Source of the DNA: JAYTJL01 sp043731125
GTDB taxonomy: Bacteria; Patescibacteriota; Saccharimonadia; Saccharimonadales; UBA10212
Length of the DNA: 7,751 nt
Direction of reading: 5' to 3'
Assembly (NCBI GenBank): GCA_043731125.1
Contig: JAYTJL010000066.1
Span: forward strand, 1 to 7,751
Of this stretch, positions 1 to 5,200 are shown piece by piece. Made by a program: the position numbers and the translations under genes. Every line of letters starts with the position of its first letter. Within the stretch, counting starts at the first letter, position 1. Below the pieces are notes generated by a model that saw only the letters and a program-made list of their open reading frames with translations, did no database searches and was not told the origin of the DNA.

Positions 1-1505
1 CGATCTTTTTCCGCCAAGTTTATATAGTCCTTTAGCCCTAGTAGTGCATCATAGGCCTCGACTCCTTTGAGTGTTTTTGCCGGCATGATTGCAGCAAAAA
101 CTATCATAACAACACCCGCCAAGATACTACCAATGCCAGCACCAATCATTGGCAGATACAACTGACTGACAATGAATATTACAACACCGCCGACTATAAA
201 AGGCGCAATCGACCAAAGCTGGTAACTGTTCTTTGCAGCTTTAGGATTTTTAACAAAATACCCTGCCTTGGCAAGGCTACCTGCCAAACTATCACTTAGG
301 CTAGAGACTGCTTTGGCTATGTCGGTTCTGGTGGAAACCGAGCCGCTAATATCGCTTATCTTAATTTTGTTACCAACTTCCAAGCCAGGTAAAATTGCCT
401 TGGCAATACTAACCAATTCTTTATCCACACCCGTCAACGGTTTTATAATTTCAAGCTCATAATCAGTTGTGTCTTTGCGTAATTTTTTCTTTACCAGAAT
501 TTCGCTTATTCTTACGTACCTAGATACTGCCAACTGCAACAACCCAGCACTAAATGTTCGGGTACCCACTGATAGATGCAACATAAAATCGCTGGTGACA
601 ACATTGAAGCCCTTGGGCGGTTCATACTCAGGAATTATTACACCCCTACCCTTGGGATCGTCACCAAACCGTCGCCATCGGCGATACATGAGTCCAAAAG
701 CCACCAGCGGAGGAACGAGTACACCGCCCGCGGCTATGCCAATGCCAATTTTACGAAGTAGTTCTTCTTTGGCGATCTCCGGCCCGGGCTGGAAAGTACC
801 CTCATCAAAAGCAAGAGCGAAAGTCAGAGTTTGACCAGCTGTCAGCGCCTCTTTTGTGTTCACATCAATTACCGTTTTGCCATTATTGGTTCCCCTGCGT
901 TCGATGGTACATGGGACGCTAGCAGCTTGACCACTGTAGCCAGCAAAGCAAACCTGCCTATCTTGTAAGCTGCTCGAAAGCTCACCCGGGATATGAACCC
1001 TTGCGCTCACACTGTCAAAAGTCTGTTGCCACTGGTCACCATTAACGTCCCAATAAAACTCATCATGGCCTGATTGAAACAATGCAACGTTGCGCATGGT
1101 GTAAGTAATTATGTAAGTCTGCTGCCCTTGTACAAAAGTATTGGAGTCGCCAATTTTTAGTACTAGGTTGTCATTTTCTGTGGTGCTAGTGTAATTCCGC
1201 TGCCCACCAGAACCACTAACAACTGACTCCACCTCAAGACTCACGGTGTGGCCTTCATACTTTTCTGGAATCGCTCGCAAAATACCATGGTTTTGGTCAT
1301 AGTCTGGAAATTCAGCCACTAATGTCTCGACGACTTTAAGTGTCGCTGTTTTGTCCTGGGTTTGTCCCAGGTAATAATCAGCACTGAAAGAACTAAACCG
1401 AAAATTCTGAGTGTCTTGGGCGCTAGCATCTCCCGCACCAATCAGACTACTAACCAAAAATATTAGTAGTAGGTTAGGCGTGACAAACCTCAGCAACCAT
1501 CGCAT
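1..1505 (-). CDS. DUF2207 family membrane protein, C-terminus cut by window edge
   Basis: This frame was read by hand on the reverse strand from the ATG at 1505-1503; it stays open for 501 codons and leaves the window without a stop. The product starts with a signal peptide (hydrophobic residues about 11-24, then GAGDASAQ). An extracytoplasmic beta-rich region follows, with the DUF2207 signatures HGILRAIP (73-80) and YWDVNGDQW (151-159) and a cysteine pair at 186 and 199. Next come a membrane helix (about 251-274), the hallmark FGDDPKGRG...PEYEPPKG (280-299), a cytoplasmic domain, and two helices (about 430-450 and 452-474). The end, LKDYINLAEKDR, matches the usual C-terminal part of the family, after which roughly 40-100 residues would be expected. 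DUF2207 proteins are predicted envelope proteins of unknown function, common in Patescibacteria and Firmicutes. No Shine-Dalgarno lies before the ATG; a GGTGG is too far upstream. It diverges from the SIMPL gene. Family assignment is firm; the role is unknown. Confidence 0.9.
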   Translation of the reverse strand, partial: MRWLLRFVTPNLLLIFLVSSLIGAGDASAQDTQNFRFSSFSADYYLGQTQDKTATLKVVETLVAEFPDYDQNHGILRAIPEKYEGHTVSLEVESVVSGSGGQRNYTSTTENDNLVLKIGDSNTFVQGQQTYIITYTMRNVALFQSGHDEFYWDVNGDQWQQTFDSVSARVHIPGELSSSLQDRQVCFAGYSGQAASVPCTIERRGTNNGKTVIDVNTKEALTAGQTLTFALAFDEGTFQPGPEIAKEELLRKIGIGIAAGGVLVPPLVAFGLMYRRWRRFGDDPKGRGVIIPEYEPPKGFNVVTSDFMLHLSVGTRTFSAGLLQLAVSRYVRISEILVKKKLRKDTTDYELEIIKPLTGVDKELVSIAKAILPGLEVGNKIKISDISGSVSTRTDIAKAVSSLSDSLAGSLAKAGYFVKNPKAAKNSYQLWSIAPFIVGGVVIFIVSQLYLPMIGAGIGSILAGVVMIVFAAIMPAKTLKGVEAYDALLGLKDYINLAEKD

Positions 1506-1604
1506 CTTATAATAACTGTACCACCAAAGCGCTTAGGGGTGCTACAGGCGGGGAATGCGGAGATCACAATTGAGACTTCATGAATATCCGCGACACCCTC
1601 CTCG

Positions 1605-1642
1605 CTGCTGGGTTCTACGTATAGATTATATCTTGCCAGCAG
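1605..1642. promoter_or_regulatory. inverted repeat around a -10-like A/T stretch (possible operator)
   Basis: CTGCTGG (1605-1611) and CCAGCAG (1636-1642) form a perfect 7-base inverted repeat. Between them lies TATAGATTATAT (1620-1631), which resembles a -10 region. No convincing -35 is spaced for it on either strand. The site sits in the 199-base divergent gap between the DUF2207 and SIMPL genes, where promoters for both are expected. A repeat of this size can arise by chance, so this is only a candidate regulator-binding site. Confidence 0.25.
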
Positions 1643-1691
1643 TGAATTTGCTTTACTTCTTGTGGTTTTTCAGAGAAAATTTAGGAGAAAG

Positions 1692-1697
1692 AAGGAG
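1692..1697 (+). promoter_or_regulatory. Shine-Dalgarno deciding the SIMPL start
   Basis: AAGGAG lies 7 bases before the ATG at 1705. It is the only good ribosome binding site in this frame. The earlier in-frame ATG at 1555 has none, and using it would add about 50 unrelated residues in front of the membrane anchor. Confidence 0.85.
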
Positions 1698-1704
1698 TTA
1701 CGTA

Positions 1705-2490
1705 ATGGACCCAAATATTGTTACACCAACATCGCCACAAAAATCTGGACTTATGAAATTCGTTCCTTGGATATTGGTCGGGCTGATGGCTATTGCCATA
1801 GCCGTAATGATAGTACTTTGGAAGCCCTGGGAGACACGTGTTGCTGCTAATAGCCGAATCGTGTCGGTCACTGGTGAGGCAACAGTTAAGGGAGAGCCGG
1901 ACGAATTTGTTTTCTATCCAACTTATCAATTCAAAGGTGACGACAAAACAGCCCTCATTGACCAACTAACAACCAAGAGTGACGAAGTGGTCAAAAAACT
2001 AAAAGAATTAGGCGTTGAAGATAAAAAAATTAAATCAGACGCCTCTGGGTACAGCAATAATTTCTACTTCGACAGCACTACCAATGAAAACATATACACT
2101 TTGTCCATTACAGCCACTACGGGAACCAAAGACTTAGCTCAAAAAGTACAAGACTACTTGGTAACAACCTCTCCGGAAGGTGCCGTCACTCCTAGTTCTA
2201 CTTTTTCTAAGACCAAACAAAAAACCCTGGAAGACCAAGCCCGCGACGAAGCCACCAAAGATGCCCGCAAAAAAGCAGACAAATCAGCCACCAACCTTGG
2301 CTTTAAGATTGCTCAGGTGAAAACAGTTGAAGATACAGGTGGTTTTGGTGGTGGTTGCGGTCCCTACGGTATATGCAGTGGCGCTCAAACTCTTGAAGCC
2401 AAAGCCCCCGACATAAGCACCTCTCTTACTGTCCAGCCCGGCGAGAACGAAGTTAGCTACACTGTGAAAATTACATACTTCATAAAATAA
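1705..2490 (+). CDS. Membrane-anchored SIMPL (DUF541) domain protein
   Basis: This 261-residue protein has a short N-terminal tail, one membrane helix (about 20-39, followed by KPWETR) and an extracytoplasmic SIMPL/DUF541 domain from about 51 to the end. Family signatures are the N-terminal strand SVTGEATVKGEPDE (54-67), the helix with ARDEATKDARKKAD (179-192) leading into LGFKIAQVKTVEDT, and the C-terminal strand VQPGENEVSYTVKITYFI (243-260). Known SIMPL proteins (mouse SIMPL, Brucella BP26, E. coli YggE) form oligomers, and several lie in the periplasm or envelope; the biochemical role is poorly defined. Start 1705 is preferred for its AAGGAG site. A glycine-rich loop at 212-226 carries two cysteines (218 and 224) that could form a local disulfide. 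This is the only plus-strand gene here; it diverges from DUF2207 and converges on DUF475. Family assignment is secure; the role is inferred only as envelope-associated. Confidence 0.92.
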   Translation: MDPNIVTPTSPQKSGLMKFVPWILVGLMAIAIAVMIVLWKPWETRVAANSRIVSVTGEATVKGEPDEFVFYPTYQFKGDDKTALIDQLTTKSDEVVKKLKELGVEDKKIKSDASGYSNNFYFDSTTNENIYTLSITATTGTKDLAQKVQDYLVTTSPEGAVTPSSTFSKTKQKTLEDQARDEATKDARKKADKSATNLGFKIAQVKTVEDTGGFGGGCGPYGICSGAQTLEAKAPDISTSLTVQPGENEVSYTVKITYFIK

Positions 2491-2498
2491 CAGGTAAC

Positions 2499-2528
2499 AA
2501 AAAAGAACTCATCCGAAAATGAGCTCTT
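2499..2528. terminator. Intrinsic terminator between convergent genes, stronger on the minus strand
   Basis: Arms AAGAACTCAT (2503-2512) and ATGAGCTCTT (2519-2528) pair over 10 positions with one mismatch, around a 6-base loop. Read on the minus strand, the hairpin runs into six T residues (complement of 2499-2504), a good Rho-independent terminator for DUF475. Read on the plus strand it follows the SIMPL stop by 12 bases, with the poorer tail CTTTGCT, so it may also end the SIMPL transcript. Confidence 0.75.
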
Positions 2529-2566
2529 CTTTGCTCGCATCGAGCGCCCCGAAGGGCTTCTTTGCT
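2526..2566. repeat. 10-base direct repeat with two adjacent hairpins
   Basis: CTTCTTTGCT occurs at 2526-2535 and again at 2557-2566, each copy overlapping the 3' arm of a hairpin. Between them are a perfect stem GCTCG-CAT-CGAGC (2533-2545) and a stem GCCC/GGGC (2546-2557). On the minus strand the second stem encloses a UUCG tetraloop closed by C-G, an unusually stable RNA hairpin. With the terminator at 2499-2528 this makes three consecutive stem-loops in about 60 bases. Confidence 0.5.
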
Positions 2567-2725
2567 AATTCACCTCACGATGAACTGTCTAAAACTATAG
2601 TCCGACCACTATTTTTTGGCAATTGCTAATGCTTATTATATAAGAAGCTTGAGTTTGAATTCTGTGGACAACTCAACTATTCCACCCCTTTGGCCTATAG
2701 TTGTTAGATTTGCAATGAATTCTGG

Positions 2726-3754
2726 TTATATTCCATACAAAACGTTATACCGCCTCGAGCTATGAAAGGCTAGCAACAATATCAGTATTCCTGCCACGCC
2801 AGCTACTACCTCAGGTATATGATAGCGAATTCCCACCAAAAGCATCAACGAAAGCACTAAGATAGCGTAGTGGGCACCGTGCACTAAGTAGCGATAGTGG
2901 CGCAATGTGCCGTTATCAAGAAGGTGAAGTGTCATAGACCGTACAAATACAGCGCCAATACCAAGTCCTGCCGTAATTAATATTACGTTTTTCGTGATGG
3001 CGAAGGCAGCAATAACACTGTCAAAACTAAAACTAGCGTCCAAAAGCTCCAAATACATCAGCTGAGTAAACCCATGTCTGTGACTACCGTGAGTTTTTTT
3101 GGTTTCATGCCCTATAAGTAACTTGGAAATGAGTTTAATGGTGAGAAATGCCACGGCACCAAATGCCCCAGCTAAAGCAACTTTGGCATCCCCCGGAGCT
3201 AGGATGGTGTATATAGCCGACGTTGCAATAATTGCTCCGACTATTGATACCCACCATGGTTGATTGAATTCACCCAGTGGTGCTTCTAGACCATCTAACC
3301 AACGGACCTTGCGTTTTTCTCCAAAAAATCGCAAGCCAACCATTAACAGAAATACTCCACCGAATGCCGCAATTACTGGGTAGGCTGATTCTAGCCGCAG
3401 AGCATATTCCTCTGGATGATGAAGCGCTAAGTTCCAGACTTCAATAACTGTGCTATCTGTGGAGCTCGATACCAACACCAGCGGCAGGACTGCTCTAACT
3501 ACAAATACGGCAAAGAAGATTCCAACCGTTAAGAATATGATTCGCCACACCCGGCGCATAGTAGACAACACTTGCGAATTAATTACTGCATTTTCGAAAC
3601 TAAATACGATTTCAATAAGAACCAGGGCCGTCAAAGGTAACAAGGCTGCGAAACCGTTGAAAAATACTGCCCCGCCAAAAATAGCCACGGTAGCTGCAAT
3701 CGCGAAATTATAATGTTTTATACCAAAGTGTTTTTTTGTCTTAGACACTAGCAC
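2726..3754 (-). CDS. DUF475 (TerC-like) integral membrane protein
   Basis: This protein of up to 342 residues has about nine or ten hydrophobic segments. It matches DUF475, a branch of the TerC superfamily. The two related acidic motifs typical of the fold are present: LIEIVFSFENAVINSQ (46-61) and LELLDASFSFDSVIAAFAIT (235-254). The fold's two-motif organisation suggests cation transport; some TerC relatives are implicated in Mn2+ efflux and tellurite resistance, but no substrate can be assigned from sequence. The loop at about 216-228 (HETKKTHGSHRHG) is rich in histidine and could touch a metal ion. The start is GTG at 3754 or GTG two codons later at 3748. Neither has a Shine-Dalgarno, and the second lies 7 bases after a TAGAAT box, which fits leaderless translation. 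The gene sits just behind the terminator of the upstream bicistronic unit and ends towards the SIMPL gene. Family sure; substrate unknown. Confidence 0.9.
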   Translation of the reverse strand: MLVSKTKKHFGIKHYNFAIAATVAIFGGAVFFNGFAALLPLTALVLIEIVFSFENAVINSQVLSTMRRVWRIIFLTVGIFFAVFVVRAVLPLVLVSSSTDSTVIEVWNLALHHPEEYALRLESAYPVIAAFGGVFLLMVGLRFFGEKRKVRWLDGLEAPLGEFNQPWWVSIVGAIIATSAIYTILAPGDAKVALAGAFGAVAFLTIKLISKLLIGHETKKTHGSHRHGFTQLMYLELLDASFSFDSVIAAFAITKNVILITAGLGIGAVFVRSMTLHLLDNGTLRHYRYLVHGAHYAILVLSLMLLVGIRYHIPEVVAGVAGILILLLAFHSSRRYNVLYGI

Positions 3755-3755
3755 T

Positions 3756-3764
3756 ATTCTATCA
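3756..3764 (-). promoter_or_regulatory. extended -10 promoter candidate for DUF475
   Basis: On the minus strand TGATAGAAT matches the extended -10 pattern TGnTATAAT with one mismatch. It has no good -35, because that position falls inside the G/C terminator hairpin. Transcription would begin near 3748-3749, at the second in-frame GTG of the DUF475 gene, giving a leaderless mRNA. Confidence 0.45.
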
Positions 3765-3799
3765 AAAAAGTTGAAAGGGGCCCCATTACTGGGGCCCCT
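3762..3799 (-). terminator. Strong G/C hairpin terminator of the bicistronic unit
   Basis: GGGGCCCC at 3777-3784 and again at 3791-3798, separated by ATTACT, form a perfect 8-bp stem, extended to 9 bp by A3776-T3799. On the minus strand it is followed by TTTCAACTTTTTTG, a usable T-rich tract. It lies 14 bases after the stop of the 33-residue gene. Each arm is itself self-complementary, which is unusual. The T-tract runs directly into the DUF475 -10 candidate. Confidence 0.85.
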
Positions 3800-3812
3800 G
3801 TTTGGGTTCGAC

Positions 3813-3914
3813 TTACAGCCCGAGGGATTGCAAGGCAGCTGCGACCGCGTTCAGCACGAAGCCGATAACTACGATCAAGCCCAGCCCAATGAAGAACGCC
3901 TTAGCGTTAGACAT
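3813..3914 (-). CDS. 33-residue hydrophobic microprotein
   Basis: This is a short gene from ATG 3914 to TAA 3813. The product begins MSNAKAFFIGLGLIVVIG and ends in AAALQSLGL. Nearly all of it (about residues 6-29) could form one membrane helix, with a single charged residue, Lys5, near the N-terminus. Evidence that it is real: a very strong Shine-Dalgarno (GGAGG at 3924-3928, 9 bases before the ATG), an 8-base overlap with the stop of the 154-residue gene (translational coupling), 25 of 33 codons ending in G or C, and a terminator 14 bases after the stop. It shares promoter and transcript with the secreted six-cysteine protein and may act with it in the membrane. I recognise no family. A small membrane subunit or chaperone, a peptide released to other cells, or a toxin-like peptide are all possible; none is shown by the sequence. 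Confidence 0.75.
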   Translation of the reverse strand: MSNAKAFFIGLGLIVVIGFVLNAVAAALQSLGL

Positions 3915-4371
3915 TGATGTGCACCTCCCCTCGAGGTGTCTTAGTAATGGAACCGTCGGCATACAACCACCGCTCGATGTCCATTTGTGCGCTCGCCCAA
4001 CACCCGAACTTCAGAACACAGTTCGAGTAGTTTACAGTTGCTTGGGCGTAATACGCACCGCGCTGTTTACCTCGCCAGGCCGCAGAATTGCTTTGGGCCT
4101 GACAGCTGTCGATGGTGATAGTCATGCGGTCGAGCTTCTCGACTTTACATGTCACACTCACTTTGACAGTCTCGCCATTCCAGCACCAGGACACCTGCAT
4201 ACGCAGTCTGAGAAGAAGCGAGTGAAACACTGCCGAACTATCTTCTTCAACTACTCGGAAAACCTGGCAGGTCTGCCGATACTGGTTGATGCTAGATGCA
4301 ACCACCGGAGTGGTAGTTACGAGAGAAACAAACACCGCCACAAGGGCGGTTAATGCAAGAAGGCGTGTCAC
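3907..4371 (-). CDS. Secreted six-cysteine protein of unknown function (154 aa)
   Basis: Starts at GTG 4371 behind AAGGAGGAGG (4376-4385). The product has a signal peptide: MTRLL, a hydrophobic core at about 5-19, then TTTPVVASS with likely cleavage near residue 26. The mature part, about 128 residues, has six cysteines at 35, 63, 75, 90, 118 and 124 (up to three disulfides) and a tryptophan-rich motif SWCWNG (61-66). The order of WCWNG, a later cysteine and tryptophan-bearing segment, then a C-x5-C stretch (NCVLKFGC, 117-124) and a C-terminal YADGS resembles, from memory, a family of uncharacterised secreted actinobacterial proteins; I cannot confirm this. It is first in a two-gene unit with its own near-consensus promoter, and its stop overlaps the microprotein start by 8 bases. 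About 58% of codons end in G or C, above neighbouring genes, hinting at transfer or high expression. Exported to the envelope or outside; role unknown. Confidence 0.85.
   Translation of the reverse strand: MTRLLALTALVAVFVSLVTTTPVVASSINQYRQTCQVFRVVEEDSSAVFHSLLLRLRMQVSWCWNGETVKVSVTCKVEKLDRMTITIDSCQAQSNSAAWRGKQRGAYYAQATVNYSNCVLKFGCWASAQMDIERWLYADGSITKTPRGEVHINV
3924..3931 (-). promoter_or_regulatory. strong Shine-Dalgarno of the microprotein gene
   Basis: AGGGGAGG on the minus strand lies 9 bases before the ATG at 3914. It is inside the last codons of the upstream 154-residue gene, so ribosomes finishing that gene could re-initiate here. Confidence 0.8.
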
Positions 4372-4468
4372 GTGGCCTCCTCCTTCCGAATTGGGGAACA
4401 GAATGTCGGTTCCACCCCTAGCGGAAGTCTTACCAACAGATCGAAGAGTCGTCTACTCGATACTGTTC
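4372..4468 (-). promoter_or_regulatory. structured 5' leader of the bicistronic unit
   Basis: The expected transcript start is near 4468, giving a leader of about 97 bases. Almost at its 5' end is a stem of AACAG+ATCGA pairing (4435-4444 with 4457-4467), 10 bp with one bulged base and a 12-base loop. A second stem-loop (4393-4416; GGAAC/GTTCC plus two more pairs across a bulge) follows. The Shine-Dalgarno is left unpaired downstream. A 5'-terminal stem can protect mRNA from decay. No recognised riboswitch motif is seen. A GTG frame (4415-4368) inside the leader ends in a TGA overlapping the gene start. Confidence 0.5.
4376..4385 (-). promoter_or_regulatory. Shine-Dalgarno supporting the GTG start of the secreted protein
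   Basis: AAGGAGGAGG on the minus strand ends 4 bases before the GTG at 4371; its AAGGAGG part is spaced 7 bases. It is one of the longest anti-16S matches in the window and justifies the GTG start. Confidence 0.85.
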
Positions 4469-4475
4469 AGAGAGT

Positions 4476-4504
4476 ATTTTAACAGATCATATTACTTTTG
4501 TCAA
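4476..4504 (-). promoter_or_regulatory. near-consensus housekeeping promoter
   Basis: On the minus strand a perfect -35 TTGACA (4499-4504) is separated by exactly 17 bases from a -10 TAAAAT (4476-4481), which differs from TATAAT at one position. This is the best promoter in the window. The -35 overlaps the TGA stop (4501-4503) of the upstream 187-residue gene. It drives the secreted six-cysteine protein and the microprotein. Confidence 0.88.
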
Positions 4505-5064
4505 TAGCTTATGCTTAGCTCGGCTCTATCTAACTGGGGGCAATAGAATAAAGGTTCGGGGTTGCTACTACAAACAGCGCAGGGGTATCGAACGCTGTTG
4601 GAGTTAAGTGGACAAAGAATGTTGCTATCCCGGCATGGGTCACAAGGTTGCCAGTAGCATAATGGCGGCGTACCCTCTTTGGGGTATTTACAAGTAAGAG
4701 GAGGGTCTACAAGAACAGGATCATCGTAGGGTGGCGGAGTTGGCTCGGGTAGTGGGGTGGTTGAAGACGCTGGGGTTGTATCCCCTAACACAGACGAGGT
4801 TGATGTTTCGACAGCCGAAGTTTCACCAGTTGATATAAGGTGTGTAGAAGGGTTGGATGCTTTGGCTCTGATATTAGCGTCTAACGTCTTTCCCTGTGAG
4901 ACATTACTATCGGTAGTGCCCTCGTTGGGTTTATTGGCCCCCGATGAGGACAGAAATACCAGTGTCATTCCAGTAGTCCCAATCAGTAATAGACTAGCCA
5001 CAATTACTGGCAAGGTACCTACTTCTATCCTGGTACGTTTCTTTAAAAAATTGACTATCTTCAT
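4501..5064 (-). CDS. Membrane-anchored cysteine-rich surface protein (187 aa)
   Basis: Starts at ATG 5064 behind AGGGAG (5069-5074). Residues 1-13 are basic (KKRTR), followed by one hydrophobic helix (about 18-40), so the N-terminus is cytoplasmic and the rest outside. Residues about 41-105 are a Ser/Thr-rich low-complexity stalk, followed by a proline segment (LPEPTPPPYDDP, 105-116). The C-terminal module of about 60 residues holds eight cysteines at 125, 136, 141, 144, 150, 162, 165 and 175, including two CxxC pairs (CDPC and CAVC). This could be a disulfide-rich extracellular knot or a metal-binding site. I recognise no family. The layout of anchor, flexible stalk and compact tip suits a surface-displayed binding or adhesion protein, but that is inference. 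No clear terminator follows; the next promoter overlaps its stop codon. Confidence 0.8.
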   Translation of the reverse strand: MKIVNFLKKRTRIEVGTLPVIVASLLLIGTTGMTLVFLSSSGANKPNEGTTDSNVSQGKTLDANIRAKASNPSTHLISTGETSAVETSTSSVLGDTTPASSTTPLPEPTPPPYDDPVLVDPPLTCKYPKEGTPPLCYWQPCDPCRDSNILCPLNSNSVRYPCAVCSSNPEPLFYCPQLDRAELSISY

Positions 5065-5086
5065 TTCACTCCCTTTTCCTCGGATA

Positions 5087-5116
5087 ATATTAAATTCTAC
5101 ACCTCGTGCTCACCAA
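5087..5116 (-). promoter_or_regulatory. candidate promoter for the 187-residue gene
   Basis: On the minus strand TTGGTG (5111-5116) and TAATAT (5087-5092) are 18 bases apart, each with two mismatches to consensus. The box ends 22 bases before the ATG at 5064. It lies in the 136-base gap after zwf, where no convincing terminator is visible, so read-through from zwf is also possible. Confidence 0.4.
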
Positions 5117-5200
5117 GCGCTACTCCGCTTTTTTCCTTACAACACCAAGAAGACACTGCGGGGGCTGGTTTACAGAGCCGGACTTAGAAAAATAAGTTAT

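Larger units (their letters stand above)
2499..2629 (-). ncRNA. possible small structured RNA or structured 3' UTR
   Basis: On the minus strand a perfect TATAAT (complement of 2635-2640) is followed by about 130 bases with no meaningful reading frame. These end in three consecutive hairpins and a T-tract terminator. A weak hairpin, ATAGT/ACTAT (2597-2612), lies near the proposed 5' end. No -35 matching TTGACA is found at 16-18 bases. The same sequence could simply be the roughly 230-base 3' untranslated tail of DUF475. It matches no RNA class that I recognise (not tmRNA, RNase P, SRP or 6S by key motifs). Low confidence. Confidence 0.2.

Noticed and set aside
268..834. Plus-strand open frames at 268-462 and 469-834
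   Set aside because: They lie antisense to the DUF2207 gene, whose family motifs span the region, and their products resemble no protein family.
1555..1704. Upstream extension of the SIMPL frame to ATG 1555
   Set aside because: No ribosome binding site there, the extra residues look random, and AAGGAG before 1705 precedes a normal anchor sequence.
2526..2566. Two-copy repeat as a CRISPR remnant
   Set aside because: Only two 10-base copies 31 bases apart, overlapping terminator hairpins; no spacer-repeat array and no cas gene.
2597..2617. ATAGT/ACTAT hairpin followed by six T as a plus-strand terminator for SIMPL
   Set aside because: Five A/T-rich pairs make a weak stem, and a stronger hairpin lies 12 bases after the SIMPL stop; it could only be a backup.
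3802..4353. Plus-strand 183-residue frame
   Set aside because: Antisense to the secreted protein and microprotein genes, which have promoter, Shine-Dalgarno and signal peptide; the plus frame has none of these.
5065..5200. Intrinsic terminator after zwf
   Set aside because: I searched the gap on both strands and found no stem followed by a T-run; only a moderate promoter candidate is present.
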